The notes under the pieces were generated by a model. It made no database searches. It worked only from the letters and a program-made list of their open reading frames with translations, and had not been told where the DNA came from. The translations under genes were made by a program, and so were the position numbers. A stretch of 64,000 nt of DNA from Cloeon dipterum (Eukaryota > Arthropoda > Insecta > Ephemeroptera > Baetidae): positions 32,802,545 to 32,866,544 of the forward strand of contig NC_088790.1 of assembly GCF_949628265.1 (NCBI RefSeq). The letters run 5' to 3'. This document shows positions 1 through 11,441 of the stretch, piece by piece. Every line of letters begins with the position of its first letter. Position 1 is the first letter of the stretch.

Positions 1-63
1 CCGACAATGCGAAATAATATTCTGGAATTCTACTTTTTTGTTCTTAATCTCGGTTATTTTTAA
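1..63 (+). CDS. 3' end of an unidentified plus-strand gene (partial)
   Basis: An open frame enters from the left edge and stops at 61-63. It encodes about 20 residues ending in a hydrophobic, aromatic tail (ILEFYFFVLNLGYF). The same peptide, with one change (F to L), is encoded by the inverted copy on the minus strand at 1460-1697, which suggests it is a real coding tail and not chance. It abuts the convergent stop of the minus-strand gene that starts at 1091. The family is not recognised, and the call rests only on the conserved duplicate. Confidence 0.3.
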   Translation, partial: PTMRNNILEFYFFVLNLGYF

Positions 64-1091
64 TTAATTAATTCTTTATTTGTTCTGATTGATTTGTTTG
101 CTGCTTTGTCCAGAGTCGGATGCACCGCAGCCTCAGGTTCTTGCAGCGAATGAGATTTCTGGTTTTGAGCAATGCTTTCAAGAGAACTTAGAGGGCCAGA
201 TGCGTCAATTTCCAAAGTCCTAATTGGCACGTACGCTGCAAGTGGCTGTTGCGTCAGATTGGCAGCCTGAATTGTCGCCGAATCTCGAGTGTTTCTTTGA
301 GAATGTTGAGCATCTTCCCTCTGTGCAATTTGCCCTAAGGAACAGCGTAAAAGTTGCATCATAAACTCTTTAATAACAAATCTACCTGATTGATTTCCAG
401 GGCCATAATATCCTGTCGAGTGAGCAGCAAGTTTGAAACCTTTACTGGAGGTTGCTGCGATCGGATTATTAGGAGCAGCGAAAGGTTGTTGCTGTGAAGG
501 GTTAATCTGATGAGCCTGCGAATTAGTTCTGAAAGTAGACTCAGGGTGAGACACGGAGGTTTCTCGACTTCTGGATGGTCCATAACAGTTCCAGTTTGGT
601 CCTTGGTTAGTCCATTGGCATGCAGGTGCCTCCTGTGGCATAGGCTCTCCTGACGAATTCCAAGAATTCTCCTGAACGTTAGTTTCTACCTGATTTGTCG
701 TATGCTCGAAATTTTGCTCATTATTGTCCGGAAGTGCAGGTTGGCCTGAACAGAAAAATTCATCAAAATTATGAATATAAGAAGTAGAATTTGTTTATCT
801 ACCGCCACATCCTGTTTGGTTTGGAAATGGCAATTGTTCAGTCGAGTTTTTTCCTCCGGTGGAAACTAAATCATCGAGAACAGCGGCGATATCATTATCG
901 TTCAATTCTGCTGTTATTTTTCGACTAGAAACTTGTTTCCCTGTTCCTAGCCCGTTGGAGTGGTGTGAAGAGTCGCCACAATTCGACGGCTCCACACTTT
1001 GAATTTTGTTTCCAAGATAATATGGGCAGTTTGGATTTTTAAAACAGCGATATAAATCAAGATTGCAATGAGGACAATTTCTTCCACTCAT
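60..1091 (-). CDS. two-exon gene of unknown function, Cys-rich N-terminus
   Basis: Exon 1 is 803-1091 and exon 2 is 60-745, joined by a 57-base GT-AG intron. The two exons total 975 bases, giving 324 residues. The start is the first ATG (MSGRNCPHC). The first 30 residues carry CxxC plus two further cysteines (CPHC then C and C before a YY pair), which could bind one zinc ion. The rest is low-complexity and rich in Q, S, N and A, with no recognisable fold. The stop lies next to the stop of a convergent gene at 1-63. I do not recognise the family. The exact splice phase across the intron and the continuous second exon support a real gene. Confidence 0.6.
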
Positions 1092-1429
1092 TTTCTTCTA
1101 TGGGCGGGCGACTATTGTTCCTAAAAGTAGCCGGAAATCATTATTTTATCGTTAAATAAAAAACATTTGTTTCATGGATAAAGAGATATGAAAGACAAAA
1201 ATTAATTTACCTTTCAAGAACGTTTCTAATTCAGTGCGTTGCCGAGCCCGAGCACTGTCTATCTCGAAATGTCCAGGATTCATCGCATTGCGTGTCAAAA
1301 ACAGGAATTGTTGGAATTTGAAACGTCTCAAATAACTTTCAAGTCATTGGATGCTCACATAATTTACATATTTTCGCTGAATGCGTTGAACAATTTATTG
1401 TGGATCAAAATAAATAGGTTCGCTTTTCT

Positions 1430-1522
1430 ATCAATCAGAACAAATAAAGAATTAATTAATTAAAAATAACCGAGATTAAGAACAAAAAAGTATAATTCCA
1501 GAATATTATTTCGCATCGTCGG
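1430..1522. repeat. inverted duplicate of bases 1-97
   Basis: Bases 1430-1522 are nearly the reverse complement of 1-97. The copy includes the AT-rich joint between the two convergent stop codons and the SIRTNKELIN-coding tail of the 60-1091 gene. The gene at 60-1091 therefore sits between inverted copies of its own 3' junction. Confidence 0.75.
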
Positions 1523-1697
1523 CCGAGAAGCGTTTTCCTGCAGCGGCGGCGTTTGAGGATTTTGAATTGGCATTCCTGGCACGCAGCTAATGTCAAACGC
1601 CGACAAAAGATACACCTGCGTCGTGCGGTGCAACTGCGGCCAAAAGTAATCTGTGTCAGCGCCGGCAGCAAAAGCAGGAAACAAGCCCTCTTCACTT
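1460..1697 (-). pseudogene. inverted duplicate of the last exon of the gene ending at 63
   Basis: The minus-strand frame encodes about 75 residues and ends in the same hydrophobic tail as the plus-strand gene at 1-63. Upstream in this frame is an in-frame stop close to a possible splice acceptor near 1697, so it is at most a last exon. No matching upstream exons were found in the next 1.2 kb. It is probably an isolated duplicated exon. It could instead be the end of a paralogue whose other exons I could not see. Confidence 0.35.
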
Positions 1698-1699
1698 CA

Positions 1700-2933
1700 C
1701 ACCCTCAAACTAATAAAAAAATAAACACAACCGCGCAACACGTCCGCCGTTCTGAAAACGAGAGCAGTCATATTTATTTCCTCGCGATGCTCATCCATTG
1801 CCGGAATGAACTTTTTGAGCAAGGAATTATTATTCAAAAACTGTCAAGTCGGCCTGGCGTTTCCAAGAATGACTTTAATAACGAATTTCTAGGCGAGGAA
1901 ATGGGTTTTTGTAAAAATATTATTCCAGGAATCAAATATTTGCTCAATTCAAGTTTCAATGTCGTCTGTATTTTTTAAATTTGTCTTTTTTTGTGTGCAG
2001 AGATGTTGAAATAATTTAGTTTAACGGAACATTTATCAATTGCGCTGTTGTTTTCCGTCAGTTAATTAATTTTCCGAAGAAAATCCCTTTGTTGAAATAA
2101 TATGGATATAGTTAAAGTGGTCCAGCAGCTTGAATATCACAGATTTTTAGTTTTTTTTTTTAGTTTTTTTTACTGTGCGATATTCAATTTGAATGAAACT
2201 CATATATTTATAATCTGTCAATTATTACACGCCCTATTAGACTAAGTAACAAAGGATGAAATAATACCTCGACATTTAATTTAATTCTTGAAGAAGAACA
2301 AAGTGTCAAGACAGGTTGAATTCAAAATTAAAAAGGCCGATGGGACGTGCAAGAGGGAAAAATGTCAATTACACGCTCGGACGAGCAAAAGAGGAGGAAA
2401 TTATAGCGGTCCATTGCACACCAATGGCCTATTTATTTGCTCATTGAAACAAGATGTGTGTTTTATTGGCTGGAACTGTTGTAAAACGGCCGCAGAATAA
2501 ACATTATTTTCATCCTGATGAGAGGGAGAGAGAGATCGAGAGACAGGGAAAAATTTAATTGATTTCAAGTCCTCCATCCGATAGCAATATCAGCAGCAGC
2601 TCTGTTTTCCTTCTCTCGGTGAACTAATGAGCTCAGCGCTTTATTATATTTCCTTCTGCGCAAATAGAGACGAAGCTGAAAGAAAAGCACAATTTGCAAT
2701 AATACTCAGAGCGAGTATAGTTCTGTGTGTTTGTGCCTGCAGGGCGAATACTCGTTTTCCGCCGCTTAATGCTTCGTGAGCTTTAATTATGGCACTATTG
2801 TAATTTCGTAATAACCGCAATCTGCACGACACGAGCGACCTTTTAAGTCGCGAAAGGGACGTGAAAAACAGCAAATCACAGACTGTGCAGGCCTTCCAAC
2901 CGTCATGGAGCGAATTTAAATTGTCAAAATTGG
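1700..2933. other. no gene seen
   Basis: AT-rich sequence with only short random open frames. One runs to 1978 on the plus strand and another lies at 2288-2500; neither has splice context, a domain or a repeated pattern. A GA-rich run lies at about 2520-2545. Confidence 0.5.
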
Positions 2934-2934
2934 T

Positions 2935-3303
2935 TTAAGACCATCTCTGACGAAGATTCTGAGCCCACCAATCGATTCCTGAGGATCGAATTAGGTAAAA
3001 TGAACGTTTTTTCCGTTAAAAAAGTGGAAATCGACGCGCGGACCTTTTTCCCGCCAAAACAAATGGATGCGAGAAGTGCGCACGCGTCACAGCTGCTTAG
3101 AGCACTGCCTGTACGAATGAATTCCTTGTCAAATCCAGCCAGCTTTGACGCATGCGCATTTCTCGCAATCATTTGTTTTGGCGGGAAAAAAGTTCGCGCG
3201 TTGATTTCCACTTTTTTAACGGAAAAAACGTCCAAATTACCTAATTCGACCCTCAGGAATCGATTGGTGGGCCCAGAATCTTCGTCAAAGAAAGTCTTCA
3301 AAT
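2935..3303. repeat. inverted-repeat element, family A copy 1
   Basis: A foldback of about 370 bases with two arms of about 165 bases. Landmarks in mirrored order are a GACGAAG...TCTGAGCCCACCAATCGATTCCTGAGG end, a TTTTTTCCGTTAAA block, a TTTTCCCGCCAAAACAAATG block and GAGAAGTGCGCACGCGTCA. The ends read TTTAAGACC and GTCTTCAAA, a degenerate form of TTAAAGACCGTC...GACGGTCTTTAA. There is no coding capacity, so it fits a non-autonomous MITE. Confidence 0.9.
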
Positions 3304-3899
3304 TAAATGAAAATCAGCTGTCTGTTTTTCCGGTTTTTCGACATTCCCTTTTGTTGGGAGTGCACGTGAAGGCGCGTGACAGCTTAAATCACTTTAGTGC
3401 CACGAATTGTGCACGTTAAATGCAGACGTTTTGTTATTCTAAACGTCAAATGGAGCATGGCATAATTTTGCTGCGGCGAGCAGAGAGAGAAATGAGACGC
3501 GGGGGCGAGTAACACAGGCAATAAATGTAAACACGCACTCCGGCTACGTGGCAGCGCGCGGCAATAACGAGCAAAAAGCGAAATAAAAAAATAAAAAAAG
3601 GAAAAAGGACGGCAGCTGCTGCGCTATAGGAGGATTTTGTTTATTAAGCCTTGCAACGTAACGCAACTAAAAGCATTTGTACTCTGCAACGTGTTTTGGG
3701 CTCGTTAAAAACGTTTCTGCCGCCAGCATGAAATATATATACTGCTGGTGTTTGTAAAAGCTTAAAGGTGAGACTCAAAATGGCTTCAATTTATTTATTT
3801 TCAAACCATACGGAGACAGAAATTGACTTCACATTTTGTTTTTCGGGGTGGAAAACATTGGAAACGATACAAATGAAGGTTAAATCACCGCGGGGGCTA
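3304..3899. other. no gene seen
   Basis: Non-coding, with no long open frame and no clear repeat beyond short A-rich runs near 3580-3605. Confidence 0.5.
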
Positions 3900-4225
3900 G
3901 GTTGCGACCAGTATTGAAGCTGCGCAGTGAACTTGTGCGCATCTTAAGCATGCGCAGTATGTTCAGATCGCTTCTTAATCTCACACGGAGGCTAAAACTC
4001 ATCACTGCGCATGCGTGACCCAAATTAAAACCTTCTGCGCACTCGTAATTCCCACCGGTTTGTGATCTGTGTTGATTTCCTGCTGGTAAGAAGTCAAAAT
4101 GGCGTTAAAACATTGGAGGGAAATCCAGTCGGCCAATCAGAAGCGTCGGAAAAGAGGCGTGCCGACCTAATAATTTCATTCCCGCGCATTTTGTTACATT
4201 GTCATTAGCCTGACCGTGCTATTTT
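3900..4225 (+). repeat. dispersed element, family B copy 1
   Basis: Shares about 325 bases with the copies near 37.8, 41.5, 43.9 and 46.7 kb, all in the same orientation. Order of landmarks: GAAGCTGCGCAGT, CATGCGCAGTATGTTCAGATCGCTTC, CACTGCGCATGCGTGACC, CCTTCTGCGCA, a TGCGATCTGTGTTG block, TCAAAATGGCG, CAGTCGGCCAATCAGAAGCGTCG, GAGGCGTGCCGACCTAA and CATTCCCGCGCATTTTGTTACAT. It has no open frame of note. Confidence 0.85.
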
Positions 4226-6098
4226 CCCGCCATAAATGTGCGCGGAGCATGAATTTAAACATAATTTCCCCCAGAAGCGTTGATTAAATCTAACAGAGTC
4301 TAGACCATGACAAAAAGAAATAAATTGGCTGTGTCGTTAAGAGAGTTTAATGTGTTTTAAAAGACCCATGGAGATTCGCAAGAATGCCGGGCGTGCAAAT
4401 AACTCTGGCGTTGCCCACGGGAGAAAGAGAATAAAGGGCATTTGTAAAGTAAATTAGGCAGACGATAGAGGCGCGCAAGATGCACTACTTGCCAACTTTT
4501 GGCCCCATTAATTCTGGCTGGCCGACTTTAATTCGCGGCGGCCTTTCATTATTTGTGGATTCTCGCTCGGTGTGTTGCCGAATTTTCTCCGCCGCCACAC
4601 GTCTCACGCCTTCCTTCCGCCGAGCAACTCGCTTCCCATTCACAAAATAAAAGCAAACACCAAGTTTGAGCCGCCACCGCTCGAGCTTGCGGTTGCACAA
4701 GTTTAAAAGGAGAGAGGTGTGCCAGTGCCACCGCCACGCCACTCAATGCACGATATATATAAAGAGGAAATTGCATTTTCCACCTCGAGCTTCTTGGCAT
4801 AACTCACTTTGGGCTTTGAACCGAGTTAAAGCGTCTGCGGCCTGCTCCCTTTTCAGCCGCACCATCTCAACTCTTGGCGAGGCTCTCGCATTTTTGTGGA
4901 AAAGAGTTCAGATAAATTAACAAATGAAAGTGTCTCAAATGATCTAGATTAAACTTTGCCCCGTTGACAAACTTTCTAGGGGAAAGGTCACTAAAATTTA
5001 TTGCAAGTTTTCGAGAAATTCCTGCTCATCGAAAAGAATACAAAAAAATTTGAGATAGCCAAAATGAGCCTCATTTAATCACAAATAAACAATTTAATTA
5101 CTAACGGAACCTACACAGATGGCAACCTGGCCCCCGGTGAGAAATAAAAGTAAATTAAAATTAGTTTAAAGCATACAACTTTATAGGTTTTAAATTTCTT
5201 AATTAAATAGCAATTAATGGCTTTAATTCTAAGTTTCTGTTTGCTTTCCGCAACAATGAGTGCGTGCTGGAGCTCAAATTGCTTGAGATTGTGTTCGCTG
5301 AAGGCAGCTTTTGTTGTTCTCCGAATTTTTAAATTAATTTAGAGTGTGTTGCTAATTGTAATAAGCTCCGACGCCGAGTGTATCGTTCCACTGGCAATTA
5401 GTTTCGCAATTTTGTGAGTAGGCAACGCGCACCGCACGTCTGCCAGGCAAAAAGCCTACTTTAAAATTAGAGAGTGTCACGTGGGCGTGAACAATTTTCA
5501 ACCGCACGTACACGTTATATTCTTGACGAAATAGAGAAAATTAATTGATTAATTCATATATTGAATTTAATTGCTATTTAAATTTGTCAATATGTTGAAT
5601 TTCTGGTTGGAAAAAATTGAGTCCAAATTTCGGACTGTATTCCTTGTTAGAAATAGAAATAATTGAATTCAGCTGCAAGTATAAGGGTTTGCTTGTTAGA
5701 TAAATTACAGTAGCAAATAGTTGGAATCAAAGCAGCAATTCCAATTAAAGTGCTTCTCGTCGGTTTGAATAGCTTTAGCGATTTTGTATTATGTCAGCAA
5801 CTCACAGCGCGTGGCAAAGGACTTTGAATAATGAATGAGAAGCTGTCGCGTCTGCATCTATTCAGCAGACTTCTCTCGTCTCTAGCGCTCGACATTTTCG
5901 TATTCATTCAGGAATAAGAGATAAATATCCTGCACTAATTGTGAGCGTTGCAAATAGTTGACATTCAAAGGAAGCAACAGACGGAAATCGTTTAGTAAAA
6001 TTGGGGCTAATTAAACAATTTCCATTGAATGAATTCAATTATTGCGCATTCAGGAGGAAATTCTAAGCTTTTGTATTTCTGAACGCATCATTTTATTG
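4226..6098. other. no gene seen
   Basis: AT-rich non-coding DNA. Open frames at 4485-4920 overlap on both strands, have no splice context and look random. Confidence 0.5.
4754..4764 (+). promoter_or_regulatory. possible TATA box without an identified gene
   Basis: TATATATAAAG stands in an otherwise GC-richer stretch. No convincing first exon follows within 250 bases, so this may be fortuitous. Confidence 0.2.
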
Positions 6099-6467
6099 TT
6101 AAAGACTATTTTAACGAAGTTTCTGAGCCCACCAATCGATTTCCGAGGGTCAAATTAGTTAGGGTGGATGTTTTTCCCGTTAAAAACAGTGCAACGCGAC
6201 GTGCGAATTATTTTTCCCGCCAAAACAAAGTAAAAGCGAGAAGTGCGCATGCGTCAAAGCTGGCTGGATCTGACAAAGAAGTCATTCGCACATGCAGTGC
6301 TCAAGCCAGCTGTGACGCGTGCGCACTTCTCGTATTCATTTGTTTTGGCGGGAAAAAATTCTTACGTCGCGCTGCACTTTTTTAACGGAAAAAATATATA
6401 TTCTAACCAAGTCGACCCTCAGGAATCGATTGGTTTGATCAGAAACTTCGTCAAAGACGGTCTTTAA
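6099..6467. repeat. inverted-repeat element, family A copy 2
   Basis: Same foldback as at 2935. It starts TTAAAGACT and ends GACGGTCTTTAA, so TTAA is present at both outer ends. The middle has GAGAAGTGCGCATGCGTCA and its mirror GACGCGTGCGCACTTCTCG. Confidence 0.9.
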
Positions 6468-7101
6468 CCGATTAAGACAGCTTAAAATGGCGTAAAATTC
6501 CTTTATGAGAAAAAGTGGCACGCTTGTATATAATTCAACCGCAAAGTTGAAATAAAACTCGTTCATTGCGACGTACGAGTTGTGCAAGTGCCACAATTAC
6601 AGCTTTTTTATATTTATTGATATAATTTGTCTGGTTTTAGTGTCTCGTCTCGTCTCTGGAGGGGTGTTCGTTGGTGCGCGCTCTGAATTTATTGCCGGCC
6701 GCAGGCACAGCGGACGAACCGCAGATAAACTGCTTTCGCGGTTTGCCGGTCGTTCTTCTGTTCGGTGCAAGTGCTTTAGGCGAAAGGCGAGCGAGGTATG
6801 AAAGTGCGCAGTGCATGGTGAGGAGCAGATCGCGGCCAATATCGGCCGCATCGAGTGCGGTCGGCACACACGTGACCTGCCACTCATCGCTCTAATTATT
6901 CTCACCAGCTAGCAGCAAAGACGAAATGCACACACGTCTAACTCTAGCTCTCTGGCTTTTGTTCGAACGCGATTCAGGTCAGCCCTGACAATGCTTCGAA
7001 TAATAATGCCACTTGCACGCCTCCAGATGCACTCTCGAAAGCCTTAAAGCGATTTTCTCGCCATTGTCTGTGACGATTTGTGGCTTGCATCAATTTATCC
7101 C

Positions 7102-7452
7102 TTAAAGACCGTCTCTGACCAGGTTTCTGGGCTCACCAATCGACTCCTGAGGGTTGAATTATACAGGGTGGACGTTTTTTCCGTTAAAAAAGTGCAGCGC
7201 GACGTAAGAATTTTTTTTCCCGCCAAAACAAATGAATGCGAGAAGTGCGCACGCGTCACAGCTGGTTTGAGCACTGCCTATGCGAATGACTTCTCCATCA
7301 GATCCAGCCAGCTCTGTCGCATGCGCACTTGTCGTATTCATTTGCTTTGGCGGGAAAAAAATTCGCACGTCACGCTGCACTTTTTTAACGGAAAAAACGT
7401 TCACTCTGTCGATTGGTGAGCTCGGAAACCTCTGGTCAGAGACGGTCTTTAA
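7102..7452. repeat. inverted-repeat element, family A copy 3
   Basis: The clearest copy: it begins TTAAAGACCGTCTCTGACC and ends GGTCAGAGACGGTCTTTAA, a perfect 19-base terminal inverted repeat. The arms extend about 150 bases each. Confidence 0.92.
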
Positions 7453-8014
7453 TTTCTTTTCGTACGAGACACTGAAAATCGAGCCTTCGAAGTCTCAGAA
7501 TAAAATAAAAAAAGTCAAACAGTTGAACCGCAGGAGCAGAGGATGGTGAAAGCTGTTCGATTCTGGGAAGACGGGGGCACCTTATTTTCCGCTTTCCCAG
7601 CGGAAGCTGCGCAGTTTGACTAGATTTGAATTGTTGCCGTTCGCGTCCCGTGAGGCGTGTGAAACAAAAACGCTCGCTGATTAGTTTCTCCGGCGGGAAA
7701 TGCAGCGAAACTGCTCTAATACTGCCGGCCGACGAACACACGAACACGAAAGCAGGCCGAAATTGTTGATCCCCTGACATGAATTATTAAAAGCTATGCA
7801 AATGCAGGCCAAATAAAAGATTCTTAAAGAGGATGCAAGAAGTGAGAGCTTTAATTTGACCTAGAGAGTATATAAGGAAGAAACTGTCGCAAATTCTTTG
7901 ACATTATTAAAAATGGAGGATTTTTTTAAACCAAAATTGCCAAAATTGATTGGTGTCTACTTATGCAGCCAAAGAGAACTACCACAGAAACAAATTAGAA
8001 GTTGGTCTAAACCA

Positions 8015-8216
8015 ATTTAATTGCGAATGAAAACACTCACTCAGCATCAAGAATTTTTTGCTGGAAGAATCCTCAACGCTGATTAATTGACAACGCGCCT
8101 GTCACATGAAAGCTCTTGCTAGGCAACCGCCATGTCAGCCAATCAGCGTCGAGGATTATTCAAACAAAAAATTCTTGCTTCTTATTCGGATTTTTTAGTT
8201 TTAATTCGCAATTAAA
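8015..8216. repeat. inverted-repeat element, family D copy 1
   Basis: Outer arms read TTTAATTGCGAAT and its mirror ATTCGCAATTAAA. Inside are AGAATCCTCAACGCTGATT and its mirror AATCAGCGTCGAGGATTATT. The centre has CTTGCTAGGCAACC (8115-8128) followed by CAGCCAATCAGCG. It matches the copies near 28.0, 29.4 and 52.5 kb. Confidence 0.85.
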
Positions 8217-8658
8217 CCGGATTAAATCAACTTGAAATGTTTTTCTAGAGTTAAAAATCGAAAGGTCAGCTCTTTGGCAGTAAATAGAGCAAGTAATTTA
8301 CTCCTAAAAATGGTTTTCCGAGAAAATGAAACATTTGCTGGATTCTTTTGAGGTCGGTATCCCGTTTATTTATTACAAATTTAGTATTAAAACAATTGCC
8401 CGTCCAAATGACACAACATGTAGATTGAATCATGATCACCATCACACAGCAGCAGTGCGCAACACTGGGTCAGTCACGTCTCTTATGTAGGCCATAAGTA
8501 CAGCAACACCGATTTCGACTGCTACCATAAATTTTTATATTTATATATCCATTAGTTTTACATATTTTTCTCTTCTCCTCGTTTGTGCCTTTGCTCTCTG
8601 CATATATGAAAAAAAAACTCATCAAAGAATGAAATCAGTGCTTCATCTGACACGCGGC

Positions 8659-8675
8659 GGGTGTGTGTGTGTGTG
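8659..8675. repeat. (GT)n microsatellite
   Basis: About eight GT units in a row. Confidence 0.9.
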
Positions 8676-8802
8676 ACACAATTAACGTAATAGTAATGGA
8701 ACATATATAGACGTAAAACTACACATGCCTAATAAAATTTCAATGCTAGTTATTTGTTTAATTTCCTTCGACCCAGACACCAAGTTTCCACTTTTTACCT
8801 TT

Positions 8803-8826
8803 TCGTTTGTTTGTTTGTTTGTTTTT
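8803..8826. repeat. (TTTG)n microsatellite
   Basis: Five to six consecutive TTTG units. Confidence 0.9.
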
Positions 8827-9579
8827 AAACAGAAATGCATGTCGAGAAAATTGATTCTCGGCGACAACAAAATATACGCATATATGATGTGTGTATTGCA
8901 GCCAATTATTCTTGCTATTTATTTGTTATTCGGTGACGGAAATATATTTGCACATGCACGCACAGCTTGTCCAATTATTTGTCGCGTAGTCCGGGCTCAT
9001 GGAGCAGAAGAAACGCTGCGTCGCTTTCGGTAGCTCATTTTTCGCCGGAACCACTCTGCAAATAGAACCAAAGCACATATTTGAGTCAAATTAATGGAAA
9101 ACCAAATGGCCACGGGAAAACGAAACAGAGGCGAACGATAAGCCCGACAAAATTTATACACAGCAAGGTGGTGGGGTGGTGGGGGTCACTTTATTGGGGC
9201 ACAAGTCAGTGCGTCCTGTCATTCTGTACAACGGGAAAACGGATTTTTGTACAACACGCAAGGATTTTCAATTTAAAAAATGCCAGTCGCCATCTTGGAA
9301 TAATGGCAGCTTTAGGGGACTTTAAAGGATCCCTGCAGTGCAGGATTAATTTTAAAGTGTTGATTTAACTTGTGAGGAAAGCCCTTCTGATAAGTTAATT
9401 TTAATTTTTGCACTCTCAACATTTTCATGCAGCTGTTAGTTCGAAATGGAAGCGATCGTGAACTTGAAAGGCCTCATTGACGTCCAGGAAATATCTAGCA
9501 AAACATTAGAGTGGCGTTGGAACTTCCAGAATCGGCCATTTTGTCGATAAATTAGCGAAAAACCATTACACTGTGACGT

Positions 9580-9636
9580 CATCAATTTTTTCAGGGTTTA
9601 AAATGGCGCATCTTGGCTTCCCTGAAAAAATTGATG
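9580..9636. repeat. short hairpin, 17-base arms
   Basis: CATCAATTTTTTCAGGG at 9580-9596 is mirrored exactly by CCCTGAAAAAATTGATG at 9620-9636, with a 23-base loop containing AAAATGGCG. Confidence 0.8.
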
Positions 9637-10610
9637 GCATCGGAGTGATATTGCGACGGCCCTCAAAAAGAGACTCCATTTTGTAGGGGAGAAATTACAA
9701 ATTAAGGAATGTAGAGGAAGGAATTAAAGAGACTTCATTTTAAAATAGGGGAAATGTTAACAAACCTCCACTCCCTCTCCTTGACTACTTCCCTTTCCCC
9801 AGAGTAAAAAAAGGACTGGGGGTTCGTTGGCATTATTTTGTACCAACAAAATGGAGTTAAAGTCTGCCTTCCGTTCAGCTGAAGAGCATGAAAGAGACCA
9901 GCTATCAACCCTGAATTTTATTTCTACCCTGAAAATCTGCTCTTTATGAGAGTTATCTTTCCTGAGACGTGCTTGAAATTGTCTGTTTAAAGTCACGACT
10001 TAGCCTGCGCCAATATGGCGGTTGTATCTTGGCTTTTGAGCGGCAATCTGTATGTTTCGAGAAGCACTCGTGTCGGAGGGTGCTGCGTAATGGATTTTAA
10101 ATTTGCGCGATCAGGCCGAGGACGAGTTTTACGACGCGAATTGAATGGCCCACCGTCGTAAAAGTGTCTGCCTCCGAGCGGCGGGCTTAAGTGTGTATGT
10201 GTGTGTGTGTGGGTGGGTGAGAGAGAGGAGAGAAAGAGAGAGAGAGGACAACACTGGGCCGAGAACAACGGACGGACGGACGAACCGGCGCAGCGCATGC
10301 ATGCGGCTATTTACAGTTGGTGCGAGCGAGCGAGAGAGCGCTTATCAGCCACACACCCACCAGGAGTGACCAACATTGTGCCCTGGACCGTGAGACACGA
10401 CTAACATCTATCATTGCGGCCTTGCCTCGGGAAAAGCAACCCCAGATTTATTGCCACACTTTTCCACCTCTTTGCCTTTCGACGCGCACCGCACAATGAG
10501 CAAAAAATGTCTCCAAGAACAAAGTTTCAACTTGGATGCGAGAAAACGGAATATTATAGCACATTTGACCCCCTTTCACCAACAGGAGTTGCCAAGAGCA
10601 AGGAAAACCC

Positions 10611-10976
10611 TTGAGGCCGTCTTTGAGGACGATTCTGAGCCCTCTAATAGATTCCTGATGGTCGAATTAGTTGGAATTGATATTTTTTCCGTTAAATAAG
10701 TGCAGCGCACGCAAGAATTTTTTTCCCGCCAAAACAAATGAACGCGAGAAGTGCGCTCGCGTCACAGCTGGCTGGATCAGACAAAGAGGCGGTCTCTCTG
10801 CAAGTTAGTGCTCAAACCAGATTTGACGCATGCGCACTTCTCGCATTCATTTGTTTTGGCGGGAAAATATTCTTTCGTCGCGCTGCACTTCTTTGACGGA
10901 AAAAATCCACTTCAACTAATTGGACCCTCAGAAATCGATTGGTGGGCTCAGAATCTTCCTAAAAGACGGTCTTCAA
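10611..10976. repeat. inverted-repeat element, family A copy 4
   Basis: Same foldback as copies 1-3 with degenerate ends (TTGAGGCCGTC and GACGGTCTTCAA). It lies about 460 bases beyond the last supported exon of the kinectin-like gene. Confidence 0.88.
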
Positions 10977-11036
10977 GACTTCCGGTGTGTCAACGGGGGT
11001 CAAGTGTGAGTTTAAACCGAAATATCAATTATTTTG

Positions 11037-11110
11037 GCCCCGGGAGGTGCATTTTCCCCAAGCGAAGGCGCGAAAGCAGGCGTTCAGCGGTGCCACCTCA
11101 GCCTGGAGAG
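11037..11110 (-). CDS. possible last exon of the kinectin-like gene
   Basis: A pyrimidine-rich tract and CAG precede an in-phase frame of about 25 codons ending in TGA. It joins in phase 0 to the exon at 11442-11498. The peptide (AEVAPLNACFRAF...) is not coiled coil and has no recognised match, so this is only one candidate. Read-through from the 11442 donor gives another short tail. Confidence 0.2.
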
Positions 11111-11441
11111 ATTGAATTGGACAGCAGCAAAGCCTGATTGTGGGAACAGCAGTTCAGAGAGTCCTACCTGTGAACCTTCGCCGCTTAACAGGCCTATGCT
11201 GTGGTGGAATAAGACACAGAGAATGAATCAATTATTAAAAATGACCAAAGAGGCACAATGTTCGTCCGTGGGGGCGGGGCCGGCTGCGGCGGGTGCTTTT
11301 TTTCACGCCCCGATTTACACGCAAGGGGCAAAAGTTCAACTGTCTGGCAGATTGCGTATCGACAACGGCCGCTCAATGTACAAAGTGACAAATAAATAAA
11401 CTGCAAGCCAACAGATTAGAAGAATTAAAAATGGCGCCTAC

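Larger units (their letters stand above)
8217..10610. other. no gene seen; promoter-like patch near 10.2 kb
   Basis: No exon could be supported. A GT-rich then GA-rich simple-repeat tract at 10195-10250 is followed by a GC-richer patch to about 10400, which could be the upstream region of an unseen transcript. I found no coding exon to attach to it. Confidence 0.4.

Noticed and set aside
1553-1978. 141-residue plus-strand open frame
   Set aside because: Its first part is antisense to the duplicated tail exon and the rest has no recognisable feature.
10145-10614. Overlapping open frames near 10.2-10.6 kb
   Set aside because: They run over GT/GA microsatellites and have low-complexity peptides; no splice partner in phase was found.
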